In this document: piece after piece, positions 18,366-27,046 of the stretch
How positions within the stretch are numbered: the stretch's first letter is position 1
How the letters are laid out: each line of letters starts with the position of its first letter
From: Mucilaginibacter gracilis
Lineage (GTDB): Bacteria > Bacteroidota > Bacteroidia > Sphingobacteriales > Sphingobacteriaceae
Direction of reading: 5' to 3'
NCBI RefSeq assembly: GCF_003633615.1
Contig: NZ_RBKU01000001.1
Span: 1,488,001-1,552,000 of the forward strand
Length of the DNA: 64,000 bases
Position numbers and translations under genes: made by a program
The notes under the pieces: model-generated
Databases searched by the model: none
What the model was told of the DNA's origin: nothing
The model's input: the letters and a program-made list of their open reading frames with translations, nothing else

Positions 18366-18880
18366 AATACAACTATCGGCCAATACACCCTTTTAAATTG
18401 CTTAACACTGGCAACCATTTCGTTTTTATCAACGGGCATCATTTCGCCATAAACACTGTTTTGCAAAGCTGTAATTGTGCTGTCTAATACAATACCGGTT
18501 TGGTAAACCAGTTTGTGGTTTCTTAACAAATAAAATGTACTGGTTACGGTAGCAACATCGGCTTCGCCGTTGGCGGTAAATAGCCACGTTCTTTGCATCT
18601 GTTGCAACACATGCCGGTTTGTGGTTTTCAATGCCCATATTTTGGGCAATTGCGGGTTTAGGGTTGCAAAATCGTCGGGGGCAATAGCAACGTATGCAGC
18701 CCAGTTATCTTTTGTAAAATCAAAACCTTTAAATGCGGCTATAGTACGAGCATCCTCTGTTTTAGAAACAGGTTTGGGATTTACTTTAGATATTGGGACA
18801 ATTAGACAAAAACCCGTAGCTAATGCTATTAGTTCGGCAATGGCCAAAACTATCACTAACATAATAATAGCCCTTTTCAT
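18362..18880 (-). CDS. Hypothetical membrane-anchored protein
   Basis: I do not recognise this 172-residue protein. It has one N-terminal transmembrane or signal-anchor helix (about residues 4-29) and a soluble extracytoplasmic part with alternating strands and no cysteines after residue 24. It lies upstream of no obvious partner and downstream of hpt on the same strand (67-base gap), so it may share the hpt transcript. Confidence 0.7.
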   Translation of the reverse strand: MKRAIIMLVIVLAIAELIALATGFCLIVPISKVNPKPVSKTEDARTIAAFKGFDFTKDNWAAYVAIAPDDFATLNPQLPKIWALKTTNRHVLQQMQRTWLFTANGEADVATVTSTFYLLRNHKLVYQTGIVLDSTITALQNSVYGEMMPVDKNEMVASVKQFKRVYWPIVVF

Positions 18881-18947
18881 TTTGTTATAACGGCTTTTGG
18901 CATTTGGCTTACTTTCTATTCCCGTAAAAACCCCGCCTGTAAGCGCA

Positions 18948-19487
18948 TCACAACACCAACTGATAAATATCCTTCAAATTGCGTCCCAGTTCTTTATAAT
19001 CAAGCCCAAAACCTACCACAAACTTATTTTCTATTTCAAAGCCAACATGCTTCAACTCGGGTATTTCAAGTTCAACGGCATCGGGTTTGTAAAGCAGCGT
19101 GCAGGTACTAACAGATTTTGGCTTGCGGGTTTGTATTTTATCAATTAAATACCGCAGCGTATTGCCGGTGTCTACAATATCTTCAACCAATATAACGTCG
19201 CGGTCTTCAATGTTTACGCTCAGGTCAAACTCATCGGTTATTACGCGTTTGCTCTCCAGCCCTCCCGCGTACGATGATAGCTTCATAAAGGCAACCTGCG
19301 CAGGTATGTCAACATATTTCATCAGTTCGGCTATAAACATAAAGCTGCCGTTCAATACACCAATAAATATGGGGTTACAGGCTTCATATTCCAGGGTAAG
19401 TTCGGCACCAATTTGCTGGCAACGAGTGTTGATAGCATCGTAATCTATCATTTTTTTAAAGCTGAGGTCGGCTACGTGAATTATCAT
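18948..19487 (-). CDS. hpt: Hypoxanthine phosphoribosyltransferase
   Basis: The 179-residue enzyme salvages hypoxanthine and guanine by transfer of phosphoribose from PRPP. The PRPP-binding loop DVILVEDIVDTGNT is at 97-110. The flexible loop region SSYAGGLESKRVI is at about 71-83, and GVLNGSFMF near residue 43 fits the pyrophosphate-binding loop. Length agrees with bacterial type I HPRTs. It is divergent from the M16 peptidase gene with 73 bases between starts. Confidence 0.93.
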   Translation of the reverse strand: MIIHVADLSFKKMIDYDAINTRCQQIGAELTLEYEACNPIFIGVLNGSFMFIAELMKYVDIPAQVAFMKLSSYAGGLESKRVITDEFDLSVNIEDRDVILVEDIVDTGNTLRYLIDKIQTRKPKSVSTCTLLYKPDAVELEIPELKHVGFEIENKFVVGFGLDYKELGRNLKDIYQLVL

Positions 19488-19560
19488 GTAGCTAAATTAA
19501 CAAATAGCTTTGTGTATAGCTAAAAACTAACGCCCAAATAATCATTATCTTTACCGGCTA

Positions 19561-20790
19561 ATGGATCATCAGGTTTATACGCTGCCAAACGGCATCAGGC
19601 TTTTATACAAACACACGGTATCGTCAATTGCACATTGCTGTTTTTTGGTTAACGCAGGCGCCCGAGACGAGGCTCCCGGTAAAGATGGCTTGGCACATTT
19701 TATTGAGCATTTGCTGTTTAAAGCCACCAAACGCCGCAGCACAAACCAAATATTAAACCACCTTGAACTGGTAGGGGCCGACCTAAATGCTTACACCACA
19801 AAAGAGTACACCTGCATACACGCCTCGTTTTTAAAACAGCACCTGGAACGCGCCATTGATTTAACCGAAGACATTGTTTTCCACTCCACCTTTCCCGAAG
19901 AGGAACTGGTGAAGGAAAAAGGCGTAATACTGGACGAAATATCATCGTACCTTGACCAGCCCGACGAAGCCATACAGGACGATTTTGAGGACCTACTTTT
20001 TGCCAATCATACCCTTGGCCGCAATATTTTAGGCACCGCAGCTTCGGTTAGTTTATTGGACAAGCAGGATATTGCCCATTTTATAGCCCAAAACTACAAC
20101 ACCCACCAAATGGTTTTCGCCGTATTGGGCGAGTACGATTTTAAAAAGCTAATTAAGCTTGCCGATAAGTACTTCGGGCATATTAAAGCCAACACAGCCA
20201 CCAAAAACCGGGCGAAGCCACAAACCACAGGGGGGGAAATTGTAAGATTTTTTAAACCAATTTCGCAAACACATGGGGTTATTGGCAGCCAGGCTTATGC
20301 GGCATCCAGTCCGCAAAAAAATGGTTTGTTGTTGCTTAACAATATTTTGGGGGGCATTGGCATGAGTTCGCGCCTTAACCTCCAAATTCGCGAAAAATAT
20401 GGTATTGCTTACAGTATCGAATCCAATTACATCCCGTTTTCGGATACCGGCCTGTTCACCATTTACTTTGGTACCGACACCGAAAAGGCCGACCGCGCCA
20501 TCCGTTTAATTCACAAAGAACTTAAAAAACTCCGCGATCAAAAACTCGGTACCCTGCAATTGCATCAGGCTAAAACCAAGTTTATTGGGCAAATTGCCCT
20601 GGGCGAAGAAAACCGCATAGGCCTCATTATTGCGATGGCCAAAAGCCTGTTGGATTTTAACCGTATTGATACTCTCGACCAGATATTCGCTAAAATTAAT
20701 GCCGTTACTGCCGAAGAAATGCAAACCATTGCCAACGAAATATTTGATAGCAATAGCATGACAACATTGCTATTTGAGCCTAATGATTAA
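19561..20790 (+). CDS. M16-family zinc peptidase (processing peptidase-like)
   Basis: The 409-residue product has the inverted zinc motif HFIEH (His46, catalytic Glu49, His50) and the third ligand Glu126 in EKGVILDEI, 76 residues after His50 as in active M16 peptidases. The C-terminal half carries the non-catalytic M16 domain. It resembles the single-chain PqqL/YmxG-type group. A run of seven G residues (20230-20236) occurs in the domain linker, within a 23-base stretch also found near base 845. Its 3' end contains the def promoter. Confidence 0.92.
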   Translation: MDHQVYTLPNGIRLLYKHTVSSIAHCCFLVNAGARDEAPGKDGLAHFIEHLLFKATKRRSTNQILNHLELVGADLNAYTTKEYTCIHASFLKQHLERAIDLTEDIVFHSTFPEEELVKEKGVILDEISSYLDQPDEAIQDDFEDLLFANHTLGRNILGTAASVSLLDKQDIAHFIAQNYNTHQMVFAVLGEYDFKKLIKLADKYFGHIKANTATKNRAKPQTTGGEIVRFFKPISQTHGVIGSQAYAASSPQKNGLLLLNNILGGIGMSSRLNLQIREKYGIAYSIESNYIPFSDTGLFTIYFGTDTEKADRAIRLIHKELKKLRDQKLGTLQLHQAKTKFIGQIALGEENRIGLIIAMAKSLLDFNRIDTLDQIFAKINAVTAEEMQTIANEIFDSNSMTTLLFEPND

Positions 20791-20803
20791 ACTATTACTT
20801 TTG
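20774..20803 (+). promoter_or_regulatory. def promoter inside the M16 gene end, predicted leaderless
   Basis: TTG at 20774-20776, a 19-base spacer and TACTTTTG at 20796-20803 form a full Bacteroidota promoter. It is followed by CAGCA and then the def ATG at 20809, so the transcript should start at or within a base or two of the ATG. Confidence 0.65.
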
Positions 20804-20808
20804 CAGCA

Positions 20809-21381
20809 ATGAAATATCCTATCATAGCATACGGCGATCCGGTTTTAAGAAGAGTAGCCACGAATATTGATCCAGTCGAATATCCGCATATCAAGGAACT
20901 GGTTGAAAACATGTTCGAAACTATGTACGCTGCCCGTGGCGTAGGTTTAGCAGCTCCGCAGGTGGGCCTGTCTATGCGGCTTTTTGTTATCGACGCATCG
21001 CCGTTTGATGACGACGAACCCCAACTTAAAGATTTTAAGAAAGCGTTTATTAACGCCCAAATACTGGAAGAAACCGGCGAAGAATGGCCCTTTAACGAAG
21101 GCTGCCTCAGCATACCCGAAATTAGGGAAGATGTTTACCGCAAACCCGAAGTGCGCTTATCATACTACGACGAAAACTTTAAGCACCACGAAGAAACCTT
21201 TACAGGCCTGGCCGCCCGCGTTATACAGCACGAGTACGACCATATTGAAGGCAAACTGTTTACCGATAAGCTGAGCCCGTTGCGCAAACGCTTAATTCAA
21301 AAAAGGCTTACAGATATTTCTAAAGGAGAGATAAAGGTTGATTACCGCATGAAATTTCCCGCCGTTAAAAAAGGCCGTTAA
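20809..21381 (+). CDS. def: Peptide deformylase
   Basis: The 190-residue metalloenzyme removes the formyl group from nascent N-terminal methionine. All three active-site motifs are present: GVGLAAPQVG (44-53), EGCLS (97-101, Cys ligand) and HEYDH (141-145, two His ligands and catalytic Glu). The internal region DASPFDDDEPQLKDF is a longer loop often seen in Bacteroidota enzymes. The start is fixed by the promoter position and the canonical MKYPIIAYGDPVLR. Confidence 0.97.
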   Translation: MKYPIIAYGDPVLRRVATNIDPVEYPHIKELVENMFETMYAARGVGLAAPQVGLSMRLFVIDASPFDDDEPQLKDFKKAFINAQILEETGEEWPFNEGCLSIPEIREDVYRKPEVRLSYYDENFKHHEETFTGLAARVIQHEYDHIEGKLFTDKLSPLRKRLIQKRLTDISKGEIKVDYRMKFPAVKKGR

Positions 21382-22019
21382 TTACTATCGCTTACGCCGC
21401 GGCTTTTGTTACCCTCGGTAATTTCTTTTATTAAAGCTCCCCAGGCAAACGGGTTATACAACGGGTTAACATACGAGTGTTGGTTAACTATATCGTTATG
21501 CTCGTTTTGTGCCCAGGCTGTTTGTATCTCCTTGCTGTCGCGCGGTAACGAGTGGGTTAATGATGCTATTGATTTGCCGCTTAAATTTTTACGTGCAATT
21601 TCAAGGTCGTCATCAGCAATTTTCATGGTCACAAAATCTTTCCTAAACTCATCGGTAGTGGCCCATGGGAACACGTGTACAACAGGCAGGTTTATAGATT
21701 TTCCGTTAAGTTTTACCTGTAACGTATAACTTTTATCTTTCACATTGGCGGGTATCACAACCAATGTTGATGCATAACCTATTGATGTAAAACGCAGGGT
21801 ATCCAACTCGTGCGCCACAAACGAAAAGTAGCCTTTGTAGTTGGCCAGGTTAACCACATTTTTGGCCGATACATTGGTAACCGTTGCATACGGTATAACC
21901 GTGCTACTATCGGCACTTAGCACCACACCGGTAAATTGCACCAATGGGCGCTCGCCCTTTTGCTGGGCAAAGGCCGATGCTGTAAATACAGTTAATAATA
22001 TGAAGATCAAACGCTTCAT
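21378..22019 (-). CDS. Exported protein with CarboxypepD_reg-like domain
   Basis: Starting from the ATG at 22019 (MKRLIFILLTVFTASAFA), the 213-residue product has a cleavable signal peptide and then a carboxypeptidase-regulatory-like beta-sandwich (FTGVVLSADSSTVIPYATVTNV followed by GYFSFVAHELDTLRFTSIGY). The C-terminal 90 residues are not recognised. Such proteins are common periplasmic or surface proteins in Bacteroidota. The longer upstream ATG would place ten non-hydrophobic residues before the signal and is less likely. Its stop overlaps the end of def. Confidence 0.8.
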   Translation of the reverse strand: MKRLIFILLTVFTASAFAQQKGERPLVQFTGVVLSADSSTVIPYATVTNVSAKNVVNLANYKGYFSFVAHELDTLRFTSIGYASTLVVIPANVKDKSYTLQVKLNGKSINLPVVHVFPWATTDEFRKDFVTMKIADDDLEIARKNLSGKSIASLTHSLPRDSKEIQTAWAQNEHNDIVNQHSYVNPLYNPFAWGALIKEITEGNKSRGVSDSN

Positions 22020-22142
22020 TTCAAACCCCTTTTGTTTTATATGTACCAATTTGGTAAAATGTTTAAACTAATTAATATACTAATTACGCAAATTTTGGGC
22101 CAATAGTATATTTAAATTTGTAACATTTAACACACTTTAACT

Positions 22143-22421
22143 TTATCGCAAATTTTCGGGCAACACAGCATGTGGGTCGTCAATGTCTGTAAGGTTAATA
22201 GCTTCTACGGCAGTAATTTCGGGCACGGCTTTTTTAATGGCTTGCTCAATACCCGCTTTCAGCGTCATGATGCTCATCGGGCACGATTCGCACGAGCCCA
22301 GTAACTTCAATTTTACTACACCCTCTTCCGTAATCTCTTCAATAGAAACGTTCCCCCCGTCTGTCTCCAAATACGGACGAATAGTATCTAAAGCCGCTTC
22401 CACCTTTTCTAACAATGTCAT
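22143..22421 (-). CDS. NifU C-terminal-domain Fe-S protein
   Basis: Starting at ATG 22421 (MTLLEKVEAALDTIRPYLETDGG), the 92-residue protein is a stand-alone NifU C-terminal domain. The motif GSCESCP holds Cys44 and Cys47, which in dimers hold a transferable [4Fe-4S] cluster. It lies immediately downstream of the Mrp-like Fe-S carrier on the same strand, consistent with a joint role in Fe-S cluster delivery. An upstream in-frame start at 22487 would overlap the mrp coding end and is less likely. Confidence 0.9.
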   Translation of the reverse strand: MTLLEKVEAALDTIRPYLETDGGNVSIEEITEEGVVKLKLLGSCESCPMSIMTLKAGIEQAIKKAVPEITAVEAINLTDIDDPHAVLPENLR

Positions 22422-22452
22422 TTGTGTAATATTTACTGTAAAGATAAATAAT

Positions 22453-23535
22453 TTATTGTATATGTGCGCTTTGCGGTGCCCTGGCATTTACAATAGAAAC
22501 CTGCTGCGCAACACGCTCGGCCAGGTCAATAAACGCTGCCGACATGGGGTTTGCCTCATCCAGTATCAGCGGCCTTCCTCCATCGCCCGATTCGGTAATG
22601 CCCTTCACCAACGGTATTTGCCCTAAAAACGGGGCGCCAATTTGCGAAGCCAGTTTTTGTCCGCCGCCCTGGCCAAAAATATAATATTTATTATCCGGCA
22701 ATTCGGCAGGTACAAAGTAGCTCATGTTTTCAATTACGCCCAGTATCGGCACGTTAATGGCCGGCATCATAAACATACCAACGCCTTTGCGGGCATCGGC
22801 AAGTGCTACGTTTTGCGGGGTGGTAACTATTAACGCTCCCGCTATCGGGAAACCCTGGGTAATGGTAATGTGTATATCACCGGTACCCGGTGGCAGGTCA
22901 ACAACCAAATAATCCAGTTCGCCCCAATCGGCATCATTAAACAATTGCTTTACCGCGGTTGATACCATTGGCCCGCGCCACGGCACGGGTTGATCCGGGT
23001 CGGTAAAAAACCCTATCGATAATAGTTTAATACCATACTTTTCAATAGGCTCAATCCGTGTTTTACCATTTTCCTGCGTTGCCCTCGGCTTTGCACCTTC
23101 CAGGCCAAACATAATAGGTACCGATGGGCCGTAAATATCGGCATCAATTAAGCCAACCTTTGCACCCGTTTTAGCCAAACCCAATGCCAGGTTAGCCGCC
23201 ACGGTTGATTTACCCACGCCGCCCTTGCCCGATGCTACAGCAATAATATTTTTAATACCCGGCAAACTATTGTTGCTTTGGGTTGTCACTCGCGATGTCA
23301 TGTTAATGCTCACCTCGGCCTCTTTGCTTATAAAATGCAATATGGCGTTGCGGCAGGCGTTTTCAATCATGGCTTTTAAGGGGCAGGCCGGCGTAGTTAA
23401 TATTACCGAAAAGCTTACCTTATGGCCATCAATACGTATGTCCTCAATCATGTTAAGGGTTACCAGGTCTTTTTTTAAATCTGGCTCTTCAACGTGGCCA
23501 AGGGCGGTAAGTACTTGTTCTGTGGTTATTATCAT
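22453..23535 (-). CDS. Mrp/ApbC-type Fe-S carrier ATPase
   Basis: The 360-residue protein has an N-terminal MIP18-like (DUF59) domain (about 1-85) and a ParA/MinD-type ATPase with deviant Walker A SGKGGVGKST (102-111). It should load or transfer Fe-S clusters. The usual CxxC motif near the C-terminus, after the phrase ENMS, is missing: the sequence reads ENMSYFVPAELPDNKYYIFG. The cluster must therefore be held differently or by the partner NifU-like protein. It heads the mrp-nifU pair. Confidence 0.9.
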   Translation of the reverse strand: MIITTEQVLTALGHVEEPDLKKDLVTLNMIEDIRIDGHKVSFSVILTTPACPLKAMIENACRNAILHFISKEAEVSINMTSRVTTQSNNSLPGIKNIIAVASGKGGVGKSTVAANLALGLAKTGAKVGLIDADIYGPSVPIMFGLEGAKPRATQENGKTRIEPIEKYGIKLLSIGFFTDPDQPVPWRGPMVSTAVKQLFNDADWGELDYLVVDLPPGTGDIHITITQGFPIAGALIVTTPQNVALADARKGVGMFMMPAINVPILGVIENMSYFVPAELPDNKYYIFGQGGGQKLASQIGAPFLGQIPLVKGITESGDGGRPLILDEANPMSAAFIDLAERVAQQVSIVNARAPQSAHIQ

Positions 23536-23625
23536 TTTTTTAAATACAATAAATATAAAACAGCTTGTGCCGTAGTTTGTTACAATAAATTAAACGGCAG
23601 GAAACCGTTGTAAAGATAAGATTAT

Positions 23626-23633
23626 TAGTTTTG
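23626..23633 (+). promoter_or_regulatory. Candidate -7 box (TAGTTTTG) before the GT51 gene
   Basis: TAGTTTTG fits TAnnTTTG and ends 14 bases before the ATG at 23648. No matching TTG is visible 19-21 bases upstream. Confidence 0.4.
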
Positions 23634-23647
23634 GTTAAAATTTATAG

Positions 23648-25807
23648 ATGCGCCGCCTAAACCCCAAATTTATCCGCATTGCCGGTATTGTACTATTTTG
23701 TTTGTTTATTCTCGTGTTAATTGCGGGCATTATAGCCTTTAATAAGCGCGAAAAACTGCTCCAATCGGTAATTAGCAAAGCTACTGCAAAAGCAAAAAGC
23801 GAATATAATTTAGATGTAAAAATAGGTTCGGCCCGTTTTGTGGGCCTGGCTACCGTTGCCCTTTCGCAAATAACGGTAGTGCCGCAAAACCGCGATAGCT
23901 TATTAAAAATAACCGATTTTGAAGTTGGCGTAAAAATTTGGCCCTTGCTGGTTGGCAACATTAAACTGGCTTCGGTAAAGTTAGATAACGGCATCCTTAA
24001 CCTGAGCAATGTAAATGGCGTTAAAAATTTCGACTTTTTATTTAAAAAGAAAAAAGATACCACTGCCACCAGCTCCGGCGATATATCTATCGTAGCCAAC
24101 AACCTCATCAACCAGGTATTGTATAAAATTCCGGATGAGCTCGATCTTAAAAACTTCAATGTGCGGTTTCACTCCGATAGTATAAACGTTAACGTACAGG
24201 CCAAAAGCGCGCTTATTAAAAATGGTAACTTAACATCAACCATTATAATTAACAACGGCGAATCAACCCTACACTTCACAGGCAAAATGCGCCCTTCCGA
24301 TAAATACATTGATGTTAAGCTTTACGCAGATAACAAAAAAGTTGAAGTGCCCTTTGTTGCCAAAAGATATGGTTTGAAATTGAGTTTCGATACCATAAGC
24401 ACCCAACTAAAACGCGTTGAGCGCAGCGATGGTGAAACCCGCATTTATGGCTCCTGGGCTGTAAATAATTTAGTAATTAACCATCCCAAAATAGCATCTA
24501 ACAATATTATTGTGCCCAATGGCTCAATAGATGCCAATATATTCATTGGTCAAAATTATGTTTCCATTGATAGTTCGTCGGCAATTCATATTAAAGATGT
24601 TACGGCCAACCCATACATCAAATACACCTTAAAACCGGTTAAGGTTTATGAGCTTAAACTGCGTACCGATTACCTTGATGCACAAAAACTGTTTAACTCT
24701 TTCCCGCAAGGTACTTTTGATGCCCTCGATGGGATACAGGTTGCCGGTAAATTATCGTACAATCTTAATTTCTACCTCGATACTTCAAAGCCCGACGATG
24801 TGCAGTTTGATTCGAGCCTGAAGCAAGATCATTTTAGCGTAGTTAAATACGGCCGCACCGATTTGGGGAAACTAAACGGACCCTTTGTTTACACGCCTTA
24901 CGAAAAAGGCCAAGCCATGCCTCCGCGCGATATTAGCCCTAACAACCCCAATTACACGCCGCTTTCGCAAATTTCGCCCTATCTGCAACATGCCGTGATG
25001 ACCGCCGAAGACCCTACCTTTTTTAAACACAATGGCTTTGTTGAAGAAGCCTTGCGCAAATCTATCGCGGTTGATTTTAAAATGAAGAAATTTAAGCGCG
25101 GCGGCAGCACCATATCAATGCAGTTGGTAAAAAATGCTTTTTTAAGCCGCCAAAAAACAATGGTTCGCAAAATTGAAGAAACGCTTATTGTTTGGATGAT
25201 AGAAAACACGCACATCATATCCAAACAGCGCATGCTCGAAGTTTATTTTAATATTATCGAATGGGCGCGCAACGTGTATGGCATTGGCGAAGCCTCGCGT
25301 TACTATTTTGGTAAAACACCTGCCGAGCTAAACCTGGGCGAAAGCATATACCTGGCAAGCATTGTGCCCAAACCCAAATCGGGCCTGTATTATTTTGAGC
25401 CCGATGGCGAGTTGCGCAGCAGTTTGCAGGGTTACTTTAATTCGTTAGGCAACATGATGTCTATCGCCGGTTATACCCAGCGCGATAGCAGCGGCTATGG
25501 CTTTTTTGATGTGAGGCTAAAAGCTGCCCTGCGCCAAAGGGTAACAACAGATACCGCCGCTATAGCTAAAATGCTAAACCAGGACGAAGATGACAATGAT
25601 GCTGTGCCAATCCCCACTGTGGTACAACCCGAAAAAAAGCCCAACTTTTTTCAGCGCCTCTTCGGGAAAAAAGATACTACGCACAAAAAAGAAAGCCCGG
25701 CAGATACCGTAACCAAAACTAAAAAAGAACTTCGCCAGGAACGGCGCGAGCAAAAACGAAAAGAGAAAGAAGCCCGTAAAAAGCTGGAAGAAAAGGGTTT
25801 GTTTTAG
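23648..25807 (+). CDS. Monofunctional GT51 transglycosylase with AsmA-like N-terminal region
   Basis: The 719-residue protein has one transmembrane helix (about 9-33), a roughly 370-residue extracytoplasmic AsmA/AIDA-like beta-rich region, and a glycosyltransferase family 51 domain. The GT51 catalytic phrase AVMTAEDPTFFKHNGF occurs around residue 450, followed by RGGSTISMQLVKN and EVYFNIIEWARNVYGIGEASRYYFGK. This domain polymerises peptidoglycan glycan strands from lipid II. No transpeptidase domain follows; the C-terminus is a highly charged Lys/Glu/Arg tail of about 60 residues. The fusion of AsmA-like and GT51 parts is seen in Bacteroidota. Confidence 0.88.
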   Translation: MRRLNPKFIRIAGIVLFCLFILVLIAGIIAFNKREKLLQSVISKATAKAKSEYNLDVKIGSARFVGLATVALSQITVVPQNRDSLLKITDFEVGVKIWPLLVGNIKLASVKLDNGILNLSNVNGVKNFDFLFKKKKDTTATSSGDISIVANNLINQVLYKIPDELDLKNFNVRFHSDSINVNVQAKSALIKNGNLTSTIIINNGESTLHFTGKMRPSDKYIDVKLYADNKKVEVPFVAKRYGLKLSFDTISTQLKRVERSDGETRIYGSWAVNNLVINHPKIASNNIIVPNGSIDANIFIGQNYVSIDSSSAIHIKDVTANPYIKYTLKPVKVYELKLRTDYLDAQKLFNSFPQGTFDALDGIQVAGKLSYNLNFYLDTSKPDDVQFDSSLKQDHFSVVKYGRTDLGKLNGPFVYTPYEKGQAMPPRDISPNNPNYTPLSQISPYLQHAVMTAEDPTFFKHNGFVEEALRKSIAVDFKMKKFKRGGSTISMQLVKNAFLSRQKTMVRKIEETLIVWMIENTHIISKQRMLEVYFNIIEWARNVYGIGEASRYYFGKTPAELNLGESIYLASIVPKPKSGLYYFEPDGELRSSLQGYFNSLGNMMSIAGYTQRDSSGYGFFDVRLKAALRQRVTTDTAAIAKMLNQDEDDNDAVPIPTVVQPEKKPNFFQRLFGKKDTTHKKESPADTVTKTKKELRQERREQKRKEKEARKKLEEKGLF

Positions 25808-25876
25808 TATTACAAAAAGGTGACAACGTTTAATGTTTCAACACATATTTTTGGTGCTAATTAAAAAACAACCAAA

Positions 25877-26506
25877 ATGTCACTTTTAAAAAACCTGAAC
25901 TGGCGATATGCCACCAAAAAATTTGATCACACTAAAAAATTAAGTGCCGAACAATTAGATGATCTATTAACGGCCATACAGTTAGCACCATCAAGCCTTG
26001 GGTTACAGCAATACCGCGTTTTGGTTATTGAAGATGCCGACACCCGCGAAAAATTACGCGAAGCCGCTTTCGGTCAGCAACAAATAACCGAGGCGTCGCA
26101 ACTGATTGTTTTTGCAGCCGAAACTAACATGGACGAAGAATTTGGCGAAAAATATATTGATTTAATTGCCAAAACACGTGAAATTGGCCGCGAACACTTG
26201 GGTGGTTTTGAGCAAATGGTTTTAAACGCAGTTAATAGCCGCAGCGAAGACGAAAAAATTGTTTGGGCTCATAAACAAGCCTACATTGGCTTAGGTTTTT
26301 TATTAAGCGCCGCCGCAGCTATAGGTATTGATGCCTGCCCAATGGAAGGCTTTTTAGCCGGCAAATTTGATGAGATACTGGGCCTTAAAGAAAAAGGACT
26401 AACGTCATCGGTAATAGCCACCATAGGCTTCCGCGCCCACGACGATCATTATGCACAACTTCAAAAGGTACGCCGTCCAAAATCAGATATGTTTATTCAT
26501 ATCTAA
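25877..26506 (+). CDS. NAD(P)H-dependent nitroreductase-family oxidoreductase
   Basis: The 209-residue FMN enzyme matches the NfsB-like nitroreductase family: N-terminal NLNWRYATKKFD, the FMN-contact phrase IQLAPSSLGLQQYRVLVIED, and GLGFLLSAAAAIGIDACPMEGF near the C-terminus. Likely substrates are quinones or nitroaromatics. It is monocistronic and ends at a strong bidirectional terminator. Confidence 0.92.
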   Translation: MSLLKNLNWRYATKKFDHTKKLSAEQLDDLLTAIQLAPSSLGLQQYRVLVIEDADTREKLREAAFGQQQITEASQLIVFAAETNMDEEFGEKYIDLIAKTREIGREHLGGFEQMVLNAVNSRSEDEKIVWAHKQAYIGLGFLLSAAAAIGIDACPMEGFLAGKFDEILGLKEKGLTSSVIATIGFRAHDDHYAQLQKVRRPKSDMFIHI

Positions 26507-26533
26507 TTTATACAGCGTCTTTTAAATCAGCAT

Positions 26534-26577
26534 AAAAAACAAAGCTGCCTTTTTAAAACAGGGCAGCTTTGTTTTTT
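26534..26577. terminator. Bidirectional intrinsic terminator
   Basis: A 16-bp perfect stem (26534-26549 and 26562-26577; core CAAAGCTGCC/GGCAGCTTTG) with A-rich and T-rich flanks on opposite arms lies between the convergent nitroreductase and ABC-operon genes. It can terminate in both directions. Confidence 0.92.
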
Positions 26578-26578
26578 A

Positions 26579-27043
26579 TCACTCCAGCGTGTCGGGATAA
26601 TTTATTTGCAAATCAGCCATTACTTTTCTCTTAACTGGCCGCAAAACAATCAAAAATAAAATAATAGCTCCGCCCACTGCGGCCAGTATCAGGTTTTTTG
26701 TTGCAAACCAGGTGGCCAGGTTAAATAAAGCAACACCCTGTAAAGTAGCATACCTAACAATACAAGCCGATGTATATCTGGTTATTCGTTCGCTTAATGG
26801 TGCGGCTTTATCAATTTTAGCAACCTTGTTAAAAAAAATCATGTAACTCAAAAACGGCATTGTTAATGCCAGTGCTATAGCTATATAAAGCACATATTGG
26901 TCGGTATGCGTAATTTCGGTATGGCCTTTTTTGCCGTTTAGCACCATTGTAAATGCCAAAAATAAAATAGCACCGGCACATAGCGCACCATGTACAAACT
27001 GTAGCGCCCTAAATGGCTGCGATGTTGGTTTTACGTTTTCCAT
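26579..27043 (-). CDS. Hypothetical membrane protein of an ABC operon
   Basis: The 154-residue protein has four predicted transmembrane helices (about 17-37, 48-68, 95-112, 118-136). It is not recognised beyond that. It is the last gene of a three-gene minus-strand operon, starting 3 bases after the ABC permease stop codon, and so may be an accessory subunit of that transporter. Confidence 0.75.
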   Translation of the reverse strand: MENVKPTSQPFRALQFVHGALCAGAILFLAFTMVLNGKKGHTEITHTDQYVLYIAIALALTMPFLSYMIFFNKVAKIDKAAPLSERITRYTSACIVRYATLQGVALFNLATWFATKNLILAAVGGAIILFLIVLRPVKRKVMADLQINYPDTLE

Positions 27044-27046
27044 AAT

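Noticed and set aside
20230-20236. Phase-variable poly-G tract in the M16 gene
   Set aside because: Seven G residues is short for slipped-strand switching, and the protein is a housekeeping-type peptidase; no evidence of alternative frames.
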